Shown: positions 1 to 7,382, counted from the first letter of the stretch. The stretch: DNA of 17,569 nt from CAVTWS01 sp963738445 (GCA_963738445.1 CAVTWS010000016.1:1-17569); one strand, 5' to 3'. The notes: generated by a model not told the origin, from the letters alone. Numbers and translations: made by a program.

Positions 1-2338
1 ATCTGGCCGGGCAAGGGTTCGGTGCGCGCCCTCGTGGATGGTGAGCTGATCGAGCTGGCCGACCATGCGCAGCTCGACCTCGCCCGCTACGAGCAGCACG
101 ACATCTCGGTGGTGGTCGACCGCCTGGTGCGTCGGGAAGGGGTGGAGCGGCGACTGACCGACTCCATGGAGACGGCGCTCCGGCTCGCCGAAGGCATCGC
201 CGAGATCCAGATCGTCGACTCCGACGGAACAGAGCGCTCCGTCACCTTCAGCCAGCATCTGGCCTGCCCGACCTGCGGCACGTCGTACGGCGAGCTTGTG
301 CCGCGCAACTTCTCCTTCAACTCGCCGTACGGCGCCTGCTCCCACTGCGACGGCCTGGGCACGGTGTACGAGGTCGATCCCGAGTTGGTGGTGCCCAATC
401 CCGATCTCTCGTTGGCCGGGGGCACGATCGCCCCGTGGGCGGGGGCCAAGAGCCAGTACTTCATCCGGCTGATCGAGGCCGTGGCCGAGGAGAACGACAT
501 CCCGATCGCGGCGCCGTGGAGCTCGTTGAGCAAAGCGCAGAAGAAGCTGCTGCTCTATGGCACCAAGGGCAAGGTGGTCGTCAAGTACAAGAACCGCTAC
601 GGCCGGTCGCGCCAGTACAACGCCGGGTACGAGGGCATCATCTCGTACCTCAAGCGGCGCCACAGCGAAGCGGAGAGCGACAACCAGCGCGACCAGGTCG
701 AGGGCTACATCCGCGAGGTGCCGTGCCCCGAGTGCGAAGGCTCCCGGCTGAACCCGTTGTCACTGGGCGTGCGGATCAACGGGTTCTCGATCGCCGCGGT
801 GTGCACGCTCGCGATCGGCGAAGGGCCAAGGTGCTCGCCAGGTTCGAGCTCTCGGATCGGGATCGCCTGATCGCCGAAGGGGTGGTCAAGGAGGTCAACG
901 CCCGCATGGGCTTCCTCCTCGATGTCGGGCTCGACTACCTGACCCTCGGGCGTTCGGCGGGAACTCTGGCCGGAGGCGAGGCCCAGCGGATCCGGCTGGC
1001 GTCTCAGATCGGCAGCGGTCTGGTCGGTGTGCTGTACGTGCTCGACGAACCCCTGATCGGCCTGCATCAGCGCGACAACAAACGCCTGATCGACACGTTG
1101 ATCCGTCTGCGCGATCTCGGCAACACGGTCATCGTCGTCGAGCACGACGAGGACACCATCCGGTATCCGACCACGTGGTCGACATCGGGCCGGGCGCCGG
1201 TGAGCTCGGCGGGCATGTGGTGCACTCCGGTCCGGTCGCCGATCTGCTGACCAACCCGAACAGCGTCACCGGCCAGTACCTGTCGGGCGCCCGATCGGTC
1301 CCCGTGCCCGCCCAGCGGCGTCAGCCGGGCGAGCAGTGGCTGACCATCCGGGGCGCCCGCGAGAACAACCTCCGAACCTCGACGTGCGGCTGCCGCTGGG
1401 CTGTTCGTGACGGTGTCGGGTGTGTCGGGCTCGGGCAAGTCGACTCTGATCAACGAGATCCTGCACAAGTCCTTGATGCAGCGGATCTACTCGTCCAAGG
1501 TGCCGCCGGGGCTGCACAAGAGCATCGAGGGCCTCGAGCATCTCGACAAGGTGATCGGCATCGATCAGTCGCCGATCGGGCGCACCCCGCGCTCCAACCC
1601 GGCCACCTACACCGGGGTGTTCGACCACGTCCGCAAGCTGTTCGCCCAGACCCCGGAAGCGAAGATCCGCGGTTACCTGCCGGTCGGTTCTCGTTCAACG
1701 TGTCCGGCGGGCGCTGCGAGGCCTGCGCCGGCGATGGCACCATCAAGATCGAGATGCACTTCCTGCCCGATGTCTACGTCCCGTGCGAGGTCTGCAAGGG
1801 CAAGCGGTACAACCGTGACACCCTGGAGGTCACCTTCAAGGGCAAGAACATCTCCGAGGTGCTGGAGATGCCGTGCGGGGAGGCGTTGGAGTTCTTCACC
1901 AACCAACCGGTCATCGCCCGCCACCTGCAGACCGTGGTCGATGTCGGCCTCGGGTACGTGCGGTTGGGCCAGCCGGCGCCGACCCTCTCCGGAGGCGAGG
2001 CGCAGCGCGTGAAGTTGGCGAGCGAGCTGGCCAAACGATCGACCGGTCACACGATCTACATCCTCGACGAACCCACCACCGGCCTCCACTTCGACGATGT
2101 GCGCAAGTTGCTCGGTGTGCTGAGCCGTCTGGTCGACCAGGGCAACACCGTCGTGGTGATCGAACACAATCTCGACGTCATCAAGACGGCCGACTGGCTG
2201 ATCGACCTCGGTCCCGAAGGCGGCGCCGGCGGCGGCATGGTCGTGGCCGAGGGCCCACCCGAACTCGTCGCCACCGTCGCCGCCAGCCACACCGCGAGGT
2301 TCCTGGCGCCGTTGCTCGTGGGAGCGGCGGGGAAGTAG
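1..2338 (+). CDS. uvrA: UvrA, excinuclease ABC subunit A (5' partial, five frameshifts)
   Basis: UvrA is the DNA-damage-sensing ATPase of nucleotide excision repair; it loads UvrB. The gene enters the window already in frame (IWPGKGSVRALVDGEL), so roughly 170-180 N-terminal residues with the first Walker A lie upstream. Visible in order: zinc module CPTCG...CSHCDG (about 265-350), ABC signature and Walker B of the first ATPase (TLAGGEAQRIRLAS...LDEPLIGLHQ, about 963-1075), second Walker A GVSGSGKST (about 1416-1443), second zinc module CEACAGDG...CEVCKGKRYN (about 1715-1812), and second signature TLSGGEAQRVKLAS with LDEPTTGLH (about 1981-2090). The frame runs 1, 3, 2, 1, 3, 2, through five one-base losses near 825-835, 1165, 1374, 1402 and 1682. 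Adding five bases gives exactly 781 codons. The last loss lies in a G run. The usual DEPSIGLH reads DEPLIGLH here. Identity is near certain; whether the frameshifts are biological is doubtful. Confidence 0.95.
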
Positions 2339-2416
2339 GGCGCCGCTTCTCGTGGGAGCGGCGGGGATGTAGGGCGCCGCTTCTCGTGGGAGCGGCGGGC
2401 CAGCGGCCCGGGAACC
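2315..2416. repeat. 34-bp tandem repeat, about three copies, starting inside the end of uvrA
   Basis: Units begin with CTCGTGGGAGCGGCGG at 2315, 2349 and 2383, an exact 34-bp period. Copies one and two differ at very few positions (for example GGAAGTAGGG against GGATGTAGGG). The third diverges after its first 18 bases or so. The first copy encodes the last residues and stop of uvrA, so the array grew from coding sequence or replaced the original 3' end. The period is not a multiple of three, so extra copies change the frame. Confidence 0.9.
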
Positions 2417-2430
2417 GGGTGCGTCGCTGG
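2400..2430 (+). terminator. Possible hairpin terminator after uvrA
   Basis: Outer arms CCAGCG (2400-2405) and CGCTGG (2425-2430) enclose inner arms CCCGG (2407-2411) and CCGGG (2415-2419) with a GAA loop. There is no T tract, so this would be a non-canonical terminator. It lies about 60 bases after the uvrA stop, just past the tandem repeat. The structure is visible; the function is inferred. Confidence 0.35.
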
Positions 2431-2476
2431 ACTGAGCCGGCGCGGTTGAGGAACATACTCACCAGTTCAGGACCCG

Positions 2477-2570
2477 AAGATCGCTGCCGTCACCGCCATC
2501 GCCGGCAGCAACGGGATCGGGGAGGCGACGGCTCGGGCCTTCGTCAATGCCGGCTACCGGGTGTCTCGCC
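2477..2570 (+). pseudogene. N-terminal stub of a short-chain dehydrogenase/reductase
   Basis: Frame 2 from 2477 reads KIAAVTAIAGSNGIGEATARAF followed by VNAGYRV. This matches the start of the classical SDR Rossmann fold: first beta strand, a TGxxxGIG-type glycine loop (here AGSNGIG) and the first helix. After about 30 residues the similarity stops and the catalytic YxxxK region is absent. No convincing ATG or ribosome binding site precedes it. The sequence then passes directly into an aminotransferase C-terminus in another frame. I read it as a remnant left by a deletion or an assembly join. The SDR substrate cannot be guessed. An accidental match is possible because the segment is short. Confidence 0.5.
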
Positions 2571-2577
2571 AGCAACG

Positions 2578-3135
2578 CAGGGCAGCGAGGAACTGTTCGG
2601 GCCGCTCGCCGACGGCACCCCCTACGACCTGGTGTTCGTGTTCGACGACATGGGGTACAGCTTCGAGCAGTCCGAGATCATGGCGGCCTACTGTCGAGCG
2701 CCTGAGTGGGTGAGGACGCGCGGGGCGAGCGATGACGGGCTCGTGCAGATCGACATGCTGCCCGAGTTCAACGCCCGCCGGCCGCGGAACAAGGCGATGG
2801 AGTTCCTCGTCGAGCGCAACGTGGCCACCCGCATGGTGTGGACCGGCAAGATCTTGCGCCAGCCCGGCATCGCGCATCGCCAGCCCGCCGGCATGGCGCA
2901 TCGCCAGCCCGCCGGCATCGCGCATCGCCAGCCCGCCGGCATCGGGCATCGCCAGCCCGCCGGCATCGGGCATCGCCAGCCCGCCGGCATCGCGCATCGC
3001 CAGCCCGCCGACGGCCTCCCCAACCGCGAACAGGTGATGGACCGGGCGCTGTCGCTGCCCCCGCACCACGGGCTCACGAGCGACCACGTCGGCCACCTCG
3101 TCGAGTCGACAAATGACTGGCTGGCGTCACTCTGA
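2578..3135 (+). pseudogene. C-terminal part of a DegT/DnrJ/EryC1/StrS-type aminotransferase
   Basis: This family comprises PLP enzymes that transaminate or dehydrate NDP-keto-sugars for deoxy/amino sugars of surface glycans. The visible part reads SEELFGPLADGTPYDLVFVFDDMGYSFEQSEIMAAY, then GLVQIDMLPEFNARR, FLVERNVATRMVWTGKILRQP, and after a repeat LPNREQVMDRALSLPPHHGLTSDHV, ending DWLASL. These correspond to the family's (F)DE(I/V)GxNF..SE..AA(Y)GLVQL segment, the small C-terminal domain, and the LPxHxGLT end. The N-terminal half with the PLP-binding lysine is missing; the similarity begins near 2578, next to the SDR stub. Two oddities interrupt the frame without breaking it: 45 extra bases (2692-2736) and a 24-bp repeat (2857-3009). 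As it stands it cannot be a functional aminotransferase. Family assignment is good, subfamily uncertain; an RfbH-like 3-dehydrase relative is possible. Confidence 0.75.
2857..3009 (+). repeat. In-frame 24-bp tandem repeat encoding HRQPAGIA units
   Basis: Units start at 2875, 2899, 2923, 2947, 2971 and 2995. The first five are full 24-bp copies; the last keeps only its first 15 bases. A shortened ancestral-looking copy (CGCCAGCCCGGCATCGCG) lies at 2857-2874. Each unit encodes HRQPAG(I/M)(A/G). Differences between copies are single bases. Because 24 is a multiple of three, copy-number change keeps the aminotransferase frame. Direct repeats abut with no spacers, so this is not CRISPR. Confidence 0.95.
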
Positions 3136-3161
3136 CGCACCGGTGAGTTGGGTGCTGTCGG

Positions 3162-3187
3162 GCTCGTGGGGCAGCTGTCCGACGAGC
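3162..3187. terminator. Imperfect 26-nt palindrome between convergent genes
   Basis: Arms GCTCGT (3162-3167) and ACGAGC (3182-3187) pair perfectly, and the interior CAGCTG core adds more pairs; overall 11 of 13 positions pair. It lies between the stop of the + strand aminotransferase fragment (3135) and the stop of the - strand dioxygenase (3213), where a bidirectional terminator would be expected. There is no T tract on either side, so the role is inferred from position. Confidence 0.35.
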
Positions 3188-3212
3188 GGCGCCTACAGTT
3201 TGAGTGGGGCCG

Positions 3213-4462
3213 TCAGTGACCTCGGCCGGGCGTGTAGCGCTGGGCGGCTTCGGGGTTGTCGGCGGCGGCGATGCGGTCCTGAGCCGAGCTGAGCTCGGCC
3301 CGGGCCGCCGTGCTGTAGAGCGGGTTCGGGCGCGACCTCGTCGCCCGGCCGCGGCGGCAGCGAGAAAGACGAGTACACGACCTTGCGGGGTCGCTCGACC
3401 GGCGGGTGGGCGCGGTGCAACGTGTCGCTGCAGTGCACAGTGATGTCGCCGGTGGCGGTCTCGAGCATCCGGGCCGGCAGGTCGAGGCCGGGGTCGCGGC
3501 CGGTGGCCATGGCGTTGGCTCGGTGTGATCCGGGGATCACACCGAGAGCGCCGCTCATCCGGTCGGCACCGGTCACGGAGATCCCGGTGGTGAGGCTGTT
3601 GGAGATGTAGGAGTGGCGACCCTGACCGCAGTCTTTGTGCCAGGGCAGGTCGGAGAGGCCCTTGACGATGCCGAGCGGCTTGACCAGACCCTCGGCGCCG
3701 CCCTTGTGGACGTGTTCGTCGCCGGTCAACTGGGTGAGCCATTGGTACCGGTCGTCGTGGACGAGGTCGCGGACGGTGTCGGACTTGTCGAGGAACTGCA
3801 GGACGCGGACGGCCTGGTGGTGGCCCTGGTGGTCGGTGGCCCACCACGAGTCGCCGTCGTCGGGGGTGGCCCGGCTGATCCACAGGTCGATGTCGTCGGC
3901 CACCGCCACCATCTCGGCGGGTTCGAACACGCCCCGCACGTGGAGGAACCCGGCCTCGGCAAGGAAATGGGCGATCTCCTCGTGGTCGTCGTCGAGTGTG
4001 AAGGTACGGTCGAGGTCGAGCGGGCCGCCGTCGAGATCGGTGAACGTGACGTCGCCGGTCTCGTGCACCTTCCGACCGTCGAACAGGGCCCGCAGGACGG
4101 GTTCCCAGCGGATCCACCCGCTGATGTCGCCTGCCGTGACCCGAACCCGGGCGGTCATGGCGAGGCCCATCGTGGACTGGGCGTCCTGCACGAGGTCGGA
4201 GAGGCGCGTCGGAGGCCATCTCTGCGACGATGCCGGCGTCGCCGACGTGGGGGAGGGCCACCAAGTCGTCACCCTGGACGCGGAGGGTGAGGCCCACGCC
4301 GTCGACGAGGAACCCGAGCGCAGGTACTTCGGCGTACGACGTGCCCCGGGCGGCAAGCGGCCCGTGCACGGCCAGGGCCGCCGGGATCACACGGTCGAAG
4401 ACCTCGTCACGCTCGAGCGCCCGGACATCGCGCTCGAGCCGAGTTCGCTGATCGACGGTCAT
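3213..4462 (-). CDS. Phytanoyl-CoA dioxygenase (PhyH) family protein, two frameshifts
   Basis: Members are Fe(II)/2-oxoglutarate oxygenases that hydroxylate or halogenate varied substrates. The start ATG at 4462 follows a run of six G on the - strand with 4-nt spacing, giving MTVDQRTRLERDVRAL. The metal ligands are visible: HKD in LPWHKDCGQGRHS (about residues 275-277) and the distal HRAHPP (about 349-352), with a nearby Arg (VERPRK) suited to 2-oxoglutarate. One extra base near 4207 and another near 3320-3332 break the frame; removing both gives exactly 416 codons and the tail LYSTAARAELSSAQDRIAAAD ends at a TGA at 3213. The first 150 residues or so precede the oxygenase core and are not recognised. 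It lies 24 nt after the DUF222/HNH gene on the same strand, so cotranscription is possible. Substrate unknown. Confidence 0.8.
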
Positions 4463-4466
4463 GGCG

Positions 4467-4472
4467 CCCCCC
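4467..4472 (-). promoter_or_regulatory. Ribosome binding site that fixes the PhyH-family start
   Basis: A GGGGGG run on the - strand ends 4 nt before ATG 4462. It favours this start over the in-frame ATG at 4474, which lies upstream of the run. Confidence 0.5.
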
Positions 4473-4486
4473 ATCTCGTCCGAAGG

Positions 4487-6274
4487 TCACAGTCTGGTCG
4501 ATGTTTCCGCGGAAACACGTACCTGCTGGCCGGACGCCAGCGTTCGATGATCCTCGGCGTCGGATGGTGGCGCCGGCTGGACGGTCGACGGCCGTGTATC
4601 GGTCCGGTCGTCTGGCTCGGGTGTCGCCGGCGTTTCCGCGGAAACACGGTCGCGATGTCGGGCTCGGAAGTCGATGACGTCGCACAGGGAGCCGACGGCG
4701 TAGGCGAGGTCGAGTGGATCGTGAGCGTGGGGTGTGACCACCCCCGTGGCGCGGGCGAGATCCGACGGCGGCGAGGACGGTGGACGCACGACGGGGGGCA
4801 CGATCGTGCCGTCGGGCCGATGGAAGGCGAGGCCCAGTGGATGGGGAGAGTCGGGGTGCCCGCCGACGATGGTGTAGTCGCCTTCGTGAACCAGGCGGTG
4901 GTGGAACGGGCACAGCAGCACCAGGTTGGTGAGCTGGGTGGGCCCGTGATCGACCCAGTGCCGGATGTGGTGCGCATGGAGCCGGTGGAACCGGTCGCAC
5001 CCCGGGAACTGGCAGCGTTGGTCCCGGCGGCGCAGCGCACGCCGGACCCGGGCCGGTACCACCCGGCCGGCACTGGCGTGGTCGACGGGATGACCGCCCA
5101 TCGTGAGGATCCGGTGCAGCGTGCAGTCGCAGGCGAGGCGACGAGCGGTCTCGACGGTGACGCCACGCCCCGAGCCGAGCTCGGCGAGACGCCAGGAGAG
5201 CGGCCCGGCGTCGGCGAAGGGATCGAGGTGGTCGGCCCTGGCCCCGTTTGCCACCGGGCTGGCCTCGTGGGTGGCGCTCGGCTCGGCGGCGCTTTCGGCC
5301 GGGCTGGCCTCGTCGGTCGCGCTCGCCTCGGCGTGCTGGTGCGGATGGGTGGGCGCATCAGTCGACGACGGGTCGAGCAATCCGTCGAGGTCGGCGGTCA
5401 GGGTCACCAGGTAGCGGTCGTCGGGCCCCGGCCCGCAGTGGTCGGGATCGGCCTCGAGGCTGCGCGAGGCCATCACGACCAGCGCGCCGGCGGCCCGTTC
5501 AGCCCTCGTCGGATGGTCGTCGCCGCATGTCGCGTGGTGGAGCTCGGCGATGTCGGAGTCGCGTTCGACCTCGGCGGCGGCCGCGTCGTCGATCTGGCGG
5601 ATCGCCGCGAGCAACAGCTCTCCGTCGTCGGGGGCGAGTCGGCCCACGACCACGAGCGAGCCGTCGGTGTCCCACCACCAGACGAACGTGAACGCGGACC
5701 CTGGGCGAGGCTCGCGCCGGTCCCGGTCGTCCGGCGACGGATCGGGATCGACGCGCCGGGCCCGCCGGTAACCGGACACGATCCGTTCGAGCTGCTCGGC
5801 CGAGGCGTGGCGGGCGATCCCGACGAAGAGCCCCTCAGTGCCTTCATCGGCGACGCGACAGATGGCCCGGACCTGCGAGTACGACAGGCGCCCAGCCTCG
5901 AACTCCCGGCTCGTCTGCGGGAGCTCGGTCATCGCGGCGGCCACCCGCACCCGGTCGCGCGCCGCTTGCGGTGACAGGGCGCAGTAGCGCGACAACCACT
6001 GCGCCATCGTGGAGCAGCCCCACGTCTCGAACCCGCGCCGGTCCATGTACGCGCCGATGATCCGGAGCCACCGGTACTCGGCGGCGGCGAGATCGGAGGC
6101 CAGCAACGTGAGCTGACGCTCGAGGTGTTCGAGCGGGGCGTCGGCCAGGTCAGCGACGGCGGCATCGGCCACCGCCACGTCGGCCACGGAGATGCCGGCC
6201 GCCCAGCCCGGCGCGCCGGCCGGCTCATGGGTGGGCGGGTCGAACTCGGTGGGTAGGTCGTCGAGCATCGTCAT
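4487..6274 (-). CDS. DUF222 domain HNH endonuclease-like protein (REP13E12 type)
   Basis: 595 residues, uninterrupted. The N-terminal half is a DUF222 domain (LEHLERQLTLLASDLAAAEYRWL, GCSTMAQWLSRYCALSPQAARD, GRLSYSQVRAI). A low-complexity Ala/Ser/Glu/His linker follows, with two imperfect 15-residue units (ASATDEASPAESAAE and PSATHEASPVANGAR). The HNH nuclease motif is at about residues 421-467: CQFPGC, HAHHIRHW, TNLVLLCPFHH, LVHEG, so the zinc cysteines and catalytic histidines are present. Such proteins are very common in actinobacteria, often in many copies per genome; their biological role is poorly known. The C-terminal 130 residues are disordered-looking and contain RVSAET twice, each encoded by the same perfect DNA palindrome. 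The start may be ATG 6274 or ATG 6268; no strong ribosome binding site separates them. Confidence 0.92.
   Translation of the reverse strand: MTMLDDLPTEFDPPTHEPAGAPGWAAGISVADVAVADAAVADLADAPLEHLERQLTLLASDLAAAEYRWLRIIGAYMDRRGFETWGCSTMAQWLSRYCALSPQAARDRVRVAAAMTELPQTSREFEAGRLSYSQVRAICRVADEGTEGLFVGIARHASAEQLERIVSGYRRARRVDPDPSPDDRDRREPRPGSAFTFVWWWDTDGSLVVVGRLAPDDGELLLAAIRQIDDAAAAEVERDSDIAELHHATCGDDHPTRAERAAGALVVMASRSLEADPDHCGPGPDDRYLVTLTADLDGLLDPSSTDAPTHPHQHAEASATDEASPAESAAEPSATHEASPVANGARADHLDPFADAGPLSWRLAELGSGRGVTVETARRLACDCTLHRILTMGGHPVDHASAGRVVPARVRRALRRRDQRCQFPGCDRFHRLHAHHIRHWVDHGPTQLTNLVLLCPFHHRLVHEGDYTIVGGHPDSPHPLGLAFHRPDGTIVPPVVRPPSSPPSDLARATGVVTPHAHDPLDLAYAVGSLCDVIDFRARHRDRVSAETPATPEPDDRTDTRPSTVQPAPPSDAEDHRTLASGQQVRVSAETSTRL
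4503..4516. repeat. Perfect 14-bp palindrome GTTTCCGCGGAAAC, copy 1
   Basis: It lies at the extreme 3' end of the DUF222/HNH gene and encodes VSAET three residues before the C-terminal TRL. On the + strand it is followed by ACG, as in the other copy 129 bp away. The role is unknown. Confidence 0.95.
4632..4645. repeat. Perfect 14-bp palindrome GTTTCCGCGGAAAC, copy 2
   Basis: Identical to the copy at 4503-4516 and, on the - strand, also preceded by CGT, so both read RVSAET. The 129-bp distance is 43 codons, which keeps the same reading frame in both. The surrounding bases are not repeated, so only the palindrome and three flanking bases are shared. Confidence 0.95.
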
Positions 6275-6501
6275 GGTCCCGACTCTACGAAGGGGGTGTG
6301 ACGGACATGATCATCAGCCTGGCACCCGCCGTGCACGCGTGCATCCGGCACCACCCACTCACGGCTCACGTCGCCACACGCGGCCGGAGTGAAACGCAAG
6401 CGGTCACGATCGCGTTGGGGTGCTGATCGGGGTGTCGCCCAATGGAGAGGAGTACTTCCGCTTCTTCCGCCAGGAATGTCGCCGATCAGCGACCGTGCGG
6501 C
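6275..6501. other. Intergenic region with two inverted-repeat structures
   Basis: This 227-bp stretch separates two - strand genes and would hold the promoter of the DUF222/HNH gene. It contains a perfect 12-bp palindrome TGCACGCGTGCA (6332-6343), an 8-bp palindrome ATGATCAT (6307-6314), and a 9-bp inverted repeat GCTGATCGG (6422-6430) / CCGATCAGC (6482-6490) around a 51-base loop. I see no convincing gene. A short open frame over the loop (GVSPNGEEYFRFFRQE) resembles nothing I recognise. Confidence 0.5.
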
Positions 6502-7176
6502 TCACGTCTCGCCGAGGGAGTGCGCCGGGAGAGGTGAGTGGCCGTGAAGGGCCGCGACGTAGGCGGGGCCGCCGCCACTCCCGGGCGTGGCGAGGATCTC
6601 GTCGGCCGTGCGCCGGCTCTCCAACAGGCGGGTGGCCTCCCACGGATCGACGTGGAGCGACCAGCCCACCTGGCCCCCGTCCGACCGCCAGGAGCGGCCG
6701 TCGAAAGTGACCTCCACCGAGCCCAGGCCGGCGTCGCGGAACGTCGGACCCAGGCCCTGCAGGGTGCAGTCGAGCACGAAGCCGACCTCGGGCCGGTCAC
6801 GCAGTGGCGGCAGTCCGATCGTGGCCCTGGCGTCGTGCTCGTGGATGGCGAGGTCGACGAGGAGTAGGGCGTGGCCGGCGAGATACGGGGCGATGGCGGG
6901 GCCGTCCGGCCAGGCCGCCGCGAGGTCGACGGCAGTGCGCTGGCGGCCGTCGGCGACGAGGTCGTCGATCCACTGCTGGACGTCGCCGGTAGGCAGGTCG
7001 CCCGAGGCGAGCGCCGCCGGAAGGAGCGCCATGTGAGCGAGGAGGTCGTGCAGTGTCCAGGCCGGGCATGCGGCCACCGGGCGGCTCCACACCGCGGCGT
7101 CGAGCGCGGCGACCGTATCGGTGACCCGGCTCCGGATCGAGCTGTAGAGGGCGATGGCGTCGTGGTCGTTGGTCAT
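6502..7176 (-). CDS. Maleylpyruvate isomerase N-terminal/DinB-like (TIGR03083-type) protein
   Basis: 224 residues. The segment RPVAACPAWTLHDLLAHM (about residues 31-49) is the characteristic PxCPGWtVrDLlaHl-like motif of the mycothiol-dependent maleylpyruvate isomerase N-terminal domain, and LAIHEHDARATIGLP (about 112-126) is the second conserved block. These helical-bundle proteins bind a metal through histidines (here in LLAHMA and IHEHD) and are thought to be thiol-dependent transferases or isomerases that use mycothiol. The C-terminal part (VEVTFDGRSWRSDGG, then WEATRLLESRRTADEI) looks like the SCP2-like C-terminal domain found in many members. The exact reaction is unknown. ATG 7176 has a good Shine-Dalgarno 7 nt upstream. 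No frameshift. Confidence 0.82.
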   Translation of the reverse strand: MTNDHDAIALYSSIRSRVTDTVAALDAAVWSRPVAACPAWTLHDLLAHMALLPAALASGDLPTGDVQQWIDDLVADGRQRTAVDLAAAWPDGPAIAPYLAGHALLLVDLAIHEHDARATIGLPPLRDRPEVGFVLDCTLQGLGPTFRDAGLGSVEVTFDGRSWRSDGGQVGWSLHVDPWEATRLLESRRTADEILATPGSGGGPAYVAALHGHSPLPAHSLGET

Positions 7177-7183
7177 GGTGGTG

Positions 7184-7190
7184 TCCTCCC
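7184..7190 (-). promoter_or_regulatory. Strong ribosome binding site of the DinB-like gene
   Basis: GGGAGGA on the - strand with a 7-nt spacer to ATG 7176. It supports that start codon. Confidence 0.6.
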
Positions 7191-7259
7191 AGCGCGCAAC
7201 AGTACGTTCGGCGGGCCTCGGGCGGGGATCCGGGAGGCATGGCGACTGGAGAGGGAAGC

Positions 7260-7382
7260 GTGTTCGACCACCGGCTCATCGGGGCGACGGTCGTCGACGG
7301 CAACGGGTGGTCGGCCCGATCAGCCGCCGTGGGCGTGCGCCAGGGGCTCGAGGTCAGATGGCGTGGTCGGAGTGGCGGGTAG
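7260..7382 (+). pseudogene. N-terminal remnant of an amidohydrolase (D-aminoacylase/dihydroorotase-like)
   Basis: A 40-codon open frame from GTG 7260 reads VFDHRLIGATVVDGNGWSAR then SAAVGVRQGLEV. This closely resembles the start of N-acyl-D-amino-acid deacylase and related amidohydrolases, which typically begin with (M)FDxxIxGATVVDGTGxPAxxADVGVxDGRI. A ribosome binding site, GGAGAGGGA at 7248-7256, precedes the GTG, which supports a former real gene; ATG 7239 is an alternative in-frame start. The likeness stops near 7350, exactly where the 3' end of the opposite-strand glycosyltransferase begins, and a stop follows at 7380-7382. The metal-binding HxH that comes later in such enzymes is absent. 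It once faced the DinB-like gene as a divergent pair. Deletion, rearrangement or an assembly join removed the rest. Confidence 0.6.

Noticed and set aside
1175..2338. A separate gene for the second half of UvrA
   Set aside because: It is the same protein continued after a frameshift; the second Walker A lies in yet another frame and would be lost if these were separate genes.
2875..3018. Regular direct repeats that might be a CRISPR array
   Set aside because: The 24-bp units abut with no spacers and encode an in-frame peptide repeat within a recognisable protein.
3613..5974. Long + strand open frames opposite the PhyH-like and DUF222/HNH genes, including one of 779 codons
   Set aside because: They are antisense shadows caused by high GC at codon third positions; the - strand frames carry clear domain motifs and the + strand frames do not.
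6420..6710. A + strand open frame starting MLIGVSPNGEEYFRFFRQE
   Set aside because: No known motif, no ribosome binding site, and it soon turns Arg/Gly-rich where it overlaps the end of the DinB-like gene in antisense. Kept only as a remark.
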